In this document: piece by piece, positions 46,101 through 55,163 of the stretch
Numbering within the stretch: the stretch's first letter is position 1
How the letters are laid out: each line of letters opens with the position of its first letter
Source: Basidiobolus meristosporus CBS 931.73
Taxonomy: Eukaryota > Basidiobolomycota > Basidiobolomycetes > Basidiobolales > Basidiobolaceae
Direction: 5' to 3'
NCBI GenBank assembly: GCA_002104905.1
Contig: MCFE01000175.1
Coordinates: 62,001-126,000 of the forward strand
Length of the DNA: 64,000 nt
Program-made: the position numbers and the translations under genes
The notes under the pieces: model-generated
The model's input: the letters and a program-made list of their open reading frames with translations, nothing else
What the model was told of the DNA's origin: nothing
The model's database searches: none

Positions 46101-47088
46101 TAGTGTAAAGTCCACTTTAGAGACCACTACAAGAAGCCCCTTTACTCTAAAGACACCCCTTTAGACACCCCTTTAGGTCTAAAGACCCCTTTAGAGACTT
46201 CTATAACACACCCCTTTAGGTTAAAGGGGAGTTCAGAGTTTCCATATTAGGAAATATTTTCTCAGAAAGGAAAGTGACTTCCAAATAAGGAAAAGTTACT
46301 ATAAAAGTAAATAAGCCCATTAGTCGACAGAAGGTCAGAACACTGCTGTAGAAGTGATAAACACTGCCTACAGTATATTTTGAGCCCAAGATTGAGGAAA
46401 TTAGTGAAAGTTATATCTTCTAACGGTATATCAAACTCCCAATAAATTATTTCAGTATTAGCATACTGGAAGTTGTTGTATATTGTTGATTAGCCTCTAC
46501 ATTGTAGAACAAGCCCCAAACTAATCATAATACAACACAACAGATATTGTAAGATAGGTGGCAGATTCAGATTGATGAGAATTAGTGGCCAGCAGGATGT
46601 GCTGGTAGAGTACTTGTTTAATGAGAATCCATCCAGTGATAAGGCAAAGGCATGGTCATATACATTTTCAGAGTAGCCTTTGCTTCTTAGCTGTTTTTGA
46701 TGTTTGTCATCAAATATACTGGGCATGTTTGAACTTGATTGATACTTAGTGTGGTACTGAATAGCTTTGCATTATTTGTTGAACCACATAAGCTTCTATA
46801 GACAGGGTATTATTGGAATGTATCTGGAGTGTGAACAATATTTTCCCTTAATGGTGGTGAATTCTTGACAATTTGGACACATTTCAATGGTAGCATTTCT
46901 GGATGTGAATGCCATGCAACTGTCAACACATGCTGGAATCAGGACAGTCTCTGGGTCACATGTTGCCAGCCACATGACAGTTGTCCACTCATAGCATATT
47001 CATGGTAAGTTGTATCCTGGTATGATTTTGGCAAGAAGTAGTAATAAATCCTCAAAGCCCCTGCTACTAATATCAGTGAAAACAGTCA
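43185..47088 (-). pseudogene. T7: ORF2-side TIR and Tnp2 transposase, split by LTR-C
   Basis: The element starts CCCTAGGAAAAATAATTTGG (inward TIR), has GGATC subterminal motifs, then ORF2 on the minus strand. Blocks: MPSNNCHSINQT and SFLPYKAIGCPGWLDPFEIV (C-terminus), LLHLMGVSYGANVWGYTKTS, NIPILMTKLYKQHFKQNEPF and YYPNTNTKS-type sequence. Right of the LTR: FDDKHQKQLRSKGYSENVYD, AFALSLDGFSLNKYSTSTSC with the first Asp, WPLILINLNLPPI and the Cys-rich block to 47088. There it is fused to the end of T8 ORF1. Many stops are present. Confidence 0.82.
45300..46542 (+). repeat. LTR-C solo LTR (1243 bp), CpG-rich, duplication GATA
   Basis: TGTGGTAATGGAAAG to ATACAACACAACA, flanked by GATA at 45296-45299 and 46543-46546. 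Excision restores the T7 transposase sequence (GCTCTGATATTGTAAG; compare GCTCTGGTAATGTAAG at 35808). It keeps CpGs (ATCGCGTGT, CACGTGAG, CTGCGCC, TTGCGCAA at 45605-45730) that are TG/CA in the 13.0- and 26.8-kb copies, so it is the youngest LTR-C. The array at 45970-46225 has some 13 CCCCTTTA motifs. Confidence 0.92.
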
Positions 47089-47575
47089 ATTAGTATTTCT
47101 GCTGTAACACTCTAGTTCCATGACTCTAGCAGGAACCCAATGGCTTTATGCCACTGTTCATTCACTGTTTCCCACACATCCTGGTCTTCAGTCTGCACTT
47201 CAAGGTTTAGCACCTCATCTGCCAGTCTTTGCAATAAATCCAGGCAATATTCTAGTGCATTTTCTTGTGCACTACTCTTAAAGAAGTGCTCCAACCTTTT
47301 GGTGTGCCTATTAATGTTCCAAAATTCTACTGAAGGCATTGTAATAGTCTTTTGAGTTCTTAACATTGTAGCCTTGCATGTCAGTTGGATCTCCACGCTG
47401 TCAACAATGGAGTATGTGGAGGCTGTGGTAGTCAAATTACCTTTCTCTGAAGACTCATCTACCTTGCTGGAGTGTAGCTCAACTGCCTGTGCTTCCAACT
47501 CTTGTGAAAACAGCTGTTTTTTTGTTGGTAATGCTTCTTGGCTATGATGGGATTCAGTCTGTTCCAGGCTTACGG

Positions 47576-48378
47576 TGTGGTAGGGTAAACATACCTCCCA
47601 CAGACAAGTTTACTCATATAGTCATTATGATATACTTATCCATATTTTATCTTATCAGTATTATCCCATTCATCTTTTGCCCATATTATCAGTATTATCC
47701 CCATATGATGTTTACCCTGATTAGTTATTAGCATTAGTTATCCCAGATGTTATTCAGCTTTGTGATCATTATATGTATCTACATATGGCAAGTACCGCAT
47801 CACTACCCATGACACATGACCTAGGTCTGTGTTACCATCCCTACCATTTCAATACCATATATGGTATTTCCATGTTGTTCAGGTTTCAGACTACTGATTC
47901 CTGATTGGTTGGATGTGCTGTGCCTTTTAGAACCTTCCAGGACATTCTTGGCATATTTTTAGCTCATAGTGATGTCATCAAGAATTCCACTGATGCCTAG
48001 AATCTTCTAGAACCTTGTCATTAGTAATCACTTGGCAATCAGGAAAAGTATTTAAGGGAAAGCAATCTCTCATCAATATATCATCCCTTCTATCAGTAAC
48101 ACTTCTACCTTATTGATTAGCAGTTGATCACTGCACCTGCCTTCAACAGTACATCTCAGATCTGCCATCAAGGAGCTTTTCAGGGTAGTGGACAAGACAC
48201 ACAGAGGCCTTTGGAGACACTTGGAGCACCTAGGAAGCTAGAGAAGCAGGAGCTTTTACCATAGTAAAATATTGACAAAGACACCAGCAGTTTAGACACA
48301 GAGGTTATTGCACCCATCAGACTCCTCACACACCTTGAGTTGTGTAGCTTCTCCCAGGAGTACCTCTACACCACCACA
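47576..48378 (+). repeat. LTR-H solo LTR (803 bp) with duplication ACGG
   Basis: TGTGGTAGGGTAAACATACC to CTCTACACCACCACA, flanked by ACGG at 47572-47575 and 48379-48382. The inner part (ACCATATATGGTAT, GGTTGGATGTGCTGTGCC) matches the reverse of LTR-A, so it is a plus-strand relative of that family with a different 5' part. TATTTAAGG near 48048 may be its promoter. It interrupts T8 ORF1. Confidence 0.88.
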
Positions 48379-48840
48379 ACGGTGTTAATTATCAAGAACT
48401 GCTGCTTTTTTTGCATGCTTCTCTTTCTCAGGATTGGGTAGACATTTTCCCCTTACCTTTTCCTTTCTCACTACCAGGTCTCACACTGCTACTTTGAGTT
48501 TTTCTTGAAATGAGCTACATTTTCTCCTTGATAAATTCTGCTCTGATGCATCTGTTTTGGCCTCCTTGTCCCTTGCTGGTACTCTTCTGGCAACCTGATG
48601 CTTCTTGGTCACTTGTCTTGAGCTCTCAGTCATAGTTGTTACAGGCCCCTGAGAAAGCTGCTAGCTTCTATCACTGTCAGGTCCTTCACTACTACTATAA
48701 CTGAGTGCTTCTTGAGTACTACTACGCTCCTTCCTTGAGGAATGTTGTGCTGGTGTATCTGTGTTGGCCTGCCTTTCCCTTATTGGCACTCTTCCAGCTA
48801 CCTGACATCTCTTTGATGCTTGTTTGGATCTTTCAACACT

Positions 48841-49516
48841 TGTTGTATCCAAGAGAAAAGTGTAATAAAACTCTTGAATGAGTTAACTGAACCTAAGTGG
48901 CAACTAAGTGCAGAAACTTAGAATTGTCAAGAGTGCCAGAAATATTAGCAGAGAGTTCTGTTCAAATATTGGTCTTATATATAGCTGAGTTGGGCTATAA
49001 AGGCAACAGAGTAGGTTTGCTATGCAGGCTAGGCTTGGTGTTCTTGAGAGTGCTAGATATACTAAGCTTGGATAGAAACTAGAATGGATTTGTCAAATTC
49101 TTGATTTTATTGAGACACACATCAAACCAAAAGGTTCAGTAGACTTTGCTTATACATTTCTGATTGAGTTACATTAGTAAGCACCAAGAGACTGGACTAA
49201 TTGAAATCTGTTGGGGTGTTGCTAGGTGCATAAGATAAATGAAAAATTGCATCATTAATCAGCTGATGTCTTGGCAACTGCTAAGTGGTTGGATAAATCT
49301 CAGATGACTAATCACTTGGAAAGGCTTAGCAGATCAGTTGAGGACGTAATGTGCACATGAAAATTGATCAGGTGGGACAGCCAAAAAAAGATTCCGAGAA
49401 GTGATAAAATAAACCATAACAGGGATTAGTTATGTTTGGGTTAGGAAAAATCAGTTAGGGTACTAGATTTTCTAATGGAGTGATATTGGCCAAGTTTTAA
49501 ATGTTGATGCACAACA
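48841..49516 (+). repeat. LTR-B solo LTR (676 bp) in T8 ORF1
   Basis: TGTTGTATCCAAGAG to TTGATGCACAACA; the ends are inverted copies (TGTTGT/ACAACA). Flanks ACACT (48836-48840) and AAACT (49517-49521) look like a 5-bp duplication with one change. The uninterrupted ORF1 at 42830-42865 shows the empty site. A GGCTATAAAGG box lies at 48993-49003. Exactly the length of the copy at 5345-6020. Confidence 0.88.
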
Positions 49517-50495
49517 AAACTGCTTCAAACAGGCTCTTGAGGAAGCTGCTGGTTTTTAGCCATGGCTCCCTTGTTCTTCTGCCATTCTTGAGATACTTTC
49601 TTAGCATTCCAGTGCTGGCCCAAAATCTGTTTGCCCAGTTGAATCCAGGATAATGCTCATGGCACAAGTCAAGCGCATTCTGCTTGGCCTTGAGTTCCTG
49701 ATGTACCCATGATATGATGGCCTAAAGGTGATAGTGTGCTAGACTTCTGACAGCCATGTAAATAGTAGCCCACTCCTCATTATTGCACTCAGCAGCTTCA
49801 CAAATCTTCAATGTCTTTTGATTTTTAGGCTTTGGTATAAATGCTACATTCTCTCCCACATGTGTTGAGATAGGTTTTTCTGTGGGTTTTATCTTTGGGC
49901 ACTGTTGTTGTGCTTCACAGACTGTACGGTGATCCTCTGCTGTTACATTGGGAAATGGCTCAAATCTTGCCTGGGACATTGAGCTACTTGAGCTCTTAGT
50001 TTACAGCAACAAGACTGCTTTCTCTACCTGAGATATTGACTGCTCTACAAATACTATCTGCTCATCCTGTTTCTGGACTATTTCCTGAGTTTTCTGGGCC
50101 ATTGCATCTATCCTATCAACTACTGCACCTAATTACCTCATTGAAGCTTTAGTATGAGCTGACAGCATACTTGCTAATATGGGTGGTGGTGTTGTTATGA
50201 CAGCAACTTGCTGGTCTTCAACTGAAGGTACTGCATTTGCAACACTCTGAACTGCCTGAGCATAACAGTCAGTTTGCGGCTGTGCAGAGGTTCTCAATTG
50301 CCCATTTGACTGAGAGCTAGAGGAGTCCACAGTTTTACCTTCAGTGGGCACAGAGTCAATATGGCCTTTTTTGGATGTAGCCCTGCTTGTTGCACTGAAT
50401 GTCAAATCAAGCTGTTGTCCAACCATTCTTCTGCTGCAATCAGTGGTGGGGCTTGGTTGGAAATTGGACAACTTTGCTTTATTCTTTGACCGCAT

Positions 50496-50927
50496 ATATG
50501 TGGAAGTGAGTAAATCCTAGGGGGAAATAGCATTACATATATGTGGGTATGTGGTGCCATAACTTTATTTATAAAACTTACTGTGATGGGTTATCATTGA
50601 ATTTTACACTCATGTAGGTACAATGCCTCAAGTACAAGACTGTCAGAAATTCTCATTAGTATTGACCAAAAAGGGATATATTAGTGTTATGTTTTTGAAG
50701 TTCACACTGTTTGCCCCATGGACAAGACTACTTTGATTCAACACCATAAGAGAAGAGAATAAAGGCCATGTGGCTATTGTAGCTAGCCTCTCAGCCATGA
50801 AGCATACCCACAGAATAGGAAGTATTACAATGATCATGGCCAGTGTTTTGCTACACTAGTCATATTTGACCATCCATCTGTCACTACTGTACCAACATTA
50901 TCTTGCTGGCTAGCTGTTACTTCTATA
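50496..50927. promoter_or_regulatory. T8 divergent intergenic region with small conserved frame
   Basis: 432 bp between ORF1 and ORF2. Minus strand 50643-50837 encodes VCFMAERLATIATWPLFSSL and SLVHGANSVNFKNITLIYPF, the third occurrence of the small peptide found in T3 and T4. Both promoters are presumed to lie here. Confidence 0.45.
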
Positions 50928-52662
50928 TTGGCACCTGGCTGTCTTTGTAACCATGCGCAAACTGAGTCAGATGAGTTTGTGTTGCCTTTAGGCTCACCTC
51001 AGACTTCTGAATATGGTGCGCAGAGTGATAGTTCTGACAAAGTAGGCTCACCAATGAATAGTGGGCCTATCTCCCCAAACAACAGTACCATGTATGAGCC
51101 CAGTCAAATCCTAATATGCAAAGAGAGAACAACAATTGAAACAAATGCCAAGGATACTTTATGGAGCCAAGTTAGCCTAGTAATCTATCTACTGGTGACT
51201 GATGTAATGTTGTGGCTAGAGAAGTGGTGTGTTTCCACTAATACCAGTAATGGGGGCTTTGAGGATTTACTACTACATCTTGCCAAAATCATTCTGGGAT
51301 GCAAATTATAGCTTATATGTTACAAGTGAGTAACTGTCATGCAGCTGGCAACATATGACCCAAAGACTCTCCTAATTTCAGCATTTGTTAGTAGTTGCAT
51401 GGCATTCACATCCAAAAATGCCACCATTGTAACATGTCTAAATTGTCAGGAATCCACCACCATAGAGGGAAAATATCATTCACATTGCAGATATATTCTA
51501 TTAATACCCTGTCTAGAGAAGCCCATGCAGTCCAGCAAATACTGCAAAGCTATAAAGTACTGCACTTGGTATCAATCAAGCTCAAACATATCCAATTTAT
51601 TCTGTGGCAAACATTACAAACAGCTAAGAAGCAAGGGCTACATTCAAGGTAAATATGACCATGTCTTTACCTTAGCATCAGAAGGATTCTCATTAAGAAA
51701 GTACTATACCAGCAAATCCTGCTGGCCACTGATTCTCATCAACCTGAATCTGCTGCCTATCATATGGTATCAGAGCAAAAATCTGATGGTAGTCTCACTG
51801 GTATTGGGGCCTAAATCACTCTCCAACCTGGATAGCTATCTGTAACCAGTGCTGGATAAACTTTTATGCTTTTCAGCAGGATAACAGTCAAAGGCTGCCA
51901 TATCAAAGCATATGTCAATAGAATTGTTCCATCGTACCGTGCCAGGGTGCGCGGCGCGATCCGCGGTTGCAAAGAACAATCGGGCGCAATATTATAGCTA
52001 CCAGAAGGCAGGATCGTTCTTGGACGATTTTGCACTATGCGGGACAATCTCGCACACTATGGCACAATCTGACACAATGAGGTTGGCGCGGATGATTGCG
52101 CCAACTTGTAATGATTGCATCACGTGCGCGATCGGATACCGCTATAATGGCAGGTAAAATCCGGTATTTGGATATGTTTCTTTAATGTAAATGGAAATAA
52201 ATGTGTATCACACTATAAACTACACTGATACTTACCATTTTGGCTACCCTCACTCCAATTGGACGGTATCTCAGTGGTTAATTGGTCCAAAAGTATCCTG
52301 AAGCTGGCAGCCCCCAATTGGCTCATTGACTACTGAAAAAGCTACCTGATTTGCCATCAAATATCCCATTTTGCCCATTGAGCAAGTAAATCCCTGATCC
52401 TAGTGATTGGGCAAGGTGTCATAGCTAGCACTCAAGCGATTGTGTAGGTGCAAAACAGATCCAATAGCTGCACTGGTATTACAGATGATGTATATATATG
52501 CAGGGTGTTTATTTATAGGGGTTCTGTCTCAAATGTGAGACAACCTTGATATTACTTATATCAAAAATTTGATGATCACTGATTTGCAATGGCTCGATTC
52601 GGATCGCAAAAAAAAAGGGTTGTCGGGATCATTACAAATGTGAGCAATTCAAAGCAATCGCA

Positions 52663-53919
52663 TCATCTTCTCCTGGGTTTTTTTCTCACAGGGATTACTA
52701 CTGAAGCATTTGGTAGTGACTCACTTTGCACACCTATACTACTTCCTGGCTGACTATCATCTTGGCTACTTGTGTATTTGTAGTCAGTATTTTGCCTCCT
52801 AGTTGATGAGTGCAATGCTGCAGCTTGGCCGCGCTGAATTGCTCCGACTGAACCAACTGAACCAACTGAACCGGCCTGTAGTGCCATGCGCTGACGCGTT
52901 CTTTTACTTGCCAAGGGCTCTGGTGGTTGAGTCACTTCATGTTGGTCATCATCAGTCAGTTCACCATAAGTAACTCGCTGATGGTCAGGCAAAACGGCAT
53001 GCGCAGGCACGCCTTGACGCGTTGAGATGGCCCTTGGCTGAGTTTGATGTGATGCTGCATGTTGACGCGACTCGGTCTGCTCCAATGGACTTGTGTCTAA
53101 ATGAGCAGTTTGGCGAGTTCTGGTAGTTTTGCTCTGAAGCACGCGCGTTGACTCGACGCGCGTTGACTTGACGCGGGGCGTTCTGGTAAAGGGTGTTGGC
53201 GTGGTCTGGACTGATGTGCGCCGGTGCGCTGTGGTTGCAAGAGATGGTAGGGAATCCAGCAAGGCGTGCTGGCGTGATCTGGACAATGTTGCTCGCGGTC
53301 TGTATTCTTCCTCCTGAAGCTCACCATCTGATTCCTCAAGGTATTCACTTACCCTCTGTCTGATACTTTGGAGCTGTTGCCTGGATGAGTCCTGTGTATA
53401 TTGCTCTCGGAAGCCACTTAGCTCTACTAATATATCACGTAGTACATTAGTCATTTGAGGCAAAAACTCATTCAAAATCTCTTTGGTTCCCAAAGTTGAG
53501 GCACGAACGGACGCGTCCGGCCCGTACTGTGCAAATTGCGCGCGAAATTGTTCCCGCATGGCTTCCTCATCAAATCCCCTCACTCTCAGCTTATTCTTGA
53601 TTTCAATACTTGTCTTGTTATATATCTTTTTACATACATCGGCTGGCATCTTGATGTAGAACTCATGCCACAGCTTTCTACTCAAATTCTTCCATCTTTG
53701 TCAACTCTCTGAGGTATCTAGTTCTGCTAGATTAATCAGTAGTGCCCAAATATCTGTATGAAGGCTCATCATAGACACTTGGGCCATACTAAAATCATTT
53801 GGCAAGAACTCAAACGGATCCGACATTGACTTTTCCGGTCCGGACCACGCTTGTGAGCTGGGGGATGGGTTTTGTCTGGGTTGTACTAAAGATGAGTTGA
53901 GGCTTGGTATGGGGACCAT
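52663..53919 (-). pseudogene. Harb-1 Myb/SANT-like accessory protein, one internal stop
   Basis: Two open pieces in one frame, 53704-53919 and 52663-53700, are separated by a TGA at 53701-53703. Just after the stop the protein reads QRWKNLSRKLWHEFYIKMPA, resembling the last helix of a Myb/SANT trihelix domain, which in Harbinger elements binds the ends and brings in the transposase. Downstream is VRGFDEEAMREQFRAQFAQY, then an Arg/Ser/Thr/Gln-rich, probably disordered tail with short repeats (STRV x2, GSVGSVGSVG) and a basic end KKPRRR that could be a nuclear signal. The stop fits a CGA-to-TGA change at a CpG. The first Met is uncertain; an intron is possible. Confidence 0.65.
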
Positions 53920-54512
53920 AGCAACGGATTTGGATACTTATACAGCAGTATATTGGCATCAACCTGGTCTTATATGAAATATATATGAAAACTAAAGTGA
54001 TTGTTGAATTTTCCATATATTATGCATGATGCATCTTGGATCGCGTTGACACGGATCAGATCACATCAATCGCAGATTTCCTATTTGATTATAGACCTAT
54101 GATTAAAGCATCAATAAAAGTACCAAGGCATTGTTTGCGGATGATTTTTGCAACATAATGATGGGATACATGGCAATTGATGGAGATTTAACCATAATGT
54201 GTTAAAAATCAGATAAATAACGCAGATCGCGCCGAATCAATTCAAACCGCCTCCATACGATCATCCATCAATTTTAATATGACTTACTCATCTGAATGGT
54301 CTTTTCTCATCAATCCCATCACTACCACTGGATTTCCTTTTGACACACTGGAGGAGATCTATTCCTAGTACTGTGGACCATCAACCCCAATCTACTTAAG
54401 GAGATCCCTTGTTAAGCTTCTCTGCTATTACAAGAACTATTGCCCTACAAGGTCTCATCCCACCATCCATGGCAACAAAAGTCCTAGAAGCTTTCATTCC
54501 CAGCTGACAGCA

Positions 54513-55163
54513 ATGGAGAACCACCTTGCAGAGGGTATGAATGACTTAGAGCAAGCTTGGAATACTAGGTTCAGAAGCTCCAATAGACTTCCATATCCCA
54601 GAGTGTTCAGCAACAGGTTCCATATCAGGAGTGTTTTGGATACCTTCCCAGTGAGGATTAACAGACCTTCTAGAGGGCAGAGGCACTTTTATTCTGGCAA
54701 GTACAAGGCACACTGTGTGAAGTTTCAAGCACTGTCTGACATTGAGGGTAACATCATCTGGTTTAGTGGGCCATTTGCTGGAAGTAGGCATGACAAAGCA
54801 CTCTGGGTAGAGAATCATCCTGAATTCAGTAGAGGGGAGAAATGTATGGCAGACTTGGCCTATATAGGAGAGGATTGTCAGAGATTAGGATGTATTACAG
54901 CTTATAGGAAGCCAAGGAATGGTGTGCTTAGCAGGAAGCAGAAGCTCTACAATGAGATATTTAATCATTTCAGAGTAAGGGTAGAGCACACATTTGGATA
55001 TCTGAAGAGATTCAGCATATTGGCAGGTAAATACAGAGGAAAGTCATATATAGGAGAAAACAGCAGAATAGGTAAAATAGTTAAGATACTTATCAATGCA
55101 CAGTATGTTCATACAAGAAGACATCCACTGAGAGAAATGTGTCTGGAGCATTATGAAGAGTAA
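54513..55163 (+). CDS. Harb-1 DDE transposase (HARBI1/DDE_Tnp_4-like), possibly N-truncated
   Basis: 216 open codons with the DDE core of PIF/Harbinger transposases: Asp43 in RSVLDTFPVRI, then KYKAHCVKFQALSDIEGNII and WFSGPFAGSRHDKALW (the GSxHD motif), Asp114 in CMADLAYIGEDC, and Glu158 in NHFRVRVEHTFGYLKRFSIL. All three catalytic residues are present and the frame is unbroken from 54513. Known proteins of the family are longer, with an N-terminal helix-turn-helix region. Here the codons before 54513 are not open, so an upstream exon or a truncation is likely. It is divergent from the Myb-like gene, with 590 bp between. Confidence 0.8.
   Translation: MENHLAEGMNDLEQAWNTRFRSSNRLPYPRVFSNRFHIRSVLDTFPVRINRPSRGQRHFYSGKYKAHCVKFQALSDIEGNIIWFSGPFAGSRHDKALWVENHPEFSRGEKCMADLAYIGEDCQRLGCITAYRKPRNGVLSRKQKLYNEIFNHFRVRVEHTFGYLKRFSILAGKYRGKSYIGENSRIGKIVKILINAQYVHTRRHPLREMCLEHYEE

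Larger units (their letters stand above)
47089..50495 (-). pseudogene. T8 ORF1, most complete copy, split by LTR-H and LTR-B
   Basis: Second gene of the T element; function unknown. Minus strand from about 50495: SKNKAKLSNFQPSPTTDCS, TSRATSKKGHIDSVPTEGK, HTKASMR then stop, LGAVVDRIDAMAQKTQEIVQ. Then SISQVEKAVLLL, the PFPNVTAEDHRTVCEAQQQC block (49722-49979), NQKTLKICEAAECNNEEWAT and MLRKYLKNGR. Two repeat units follow (48430-48840), then the C-terminal 129 codons (47112-47498) with KTITMPSVEFWNINRHTKRL and ENALEYCLDLLQRLADEVLN. The TAA after HTKASMR is CAA in T4. It could act with the transposase, as the second protein of CACTA elements does, but no DNA-binding motif was recognised. Confidence 0.72.

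Noticed and set aside
46120-46160. CACTACAAGAAG motif taken as a CACTA terminal repeat
   Set aside because: It lies inside LTR-C within the CCCCTTTAG array, far from any transposase end. The Tnp2 elements here end in CCCTATGA.
45970-46240. CRISPR-like array
   Set aside because: Motifs are short, unevenly spaced and palindromic, and the surrounding DNA is a eukaryotic LTR.
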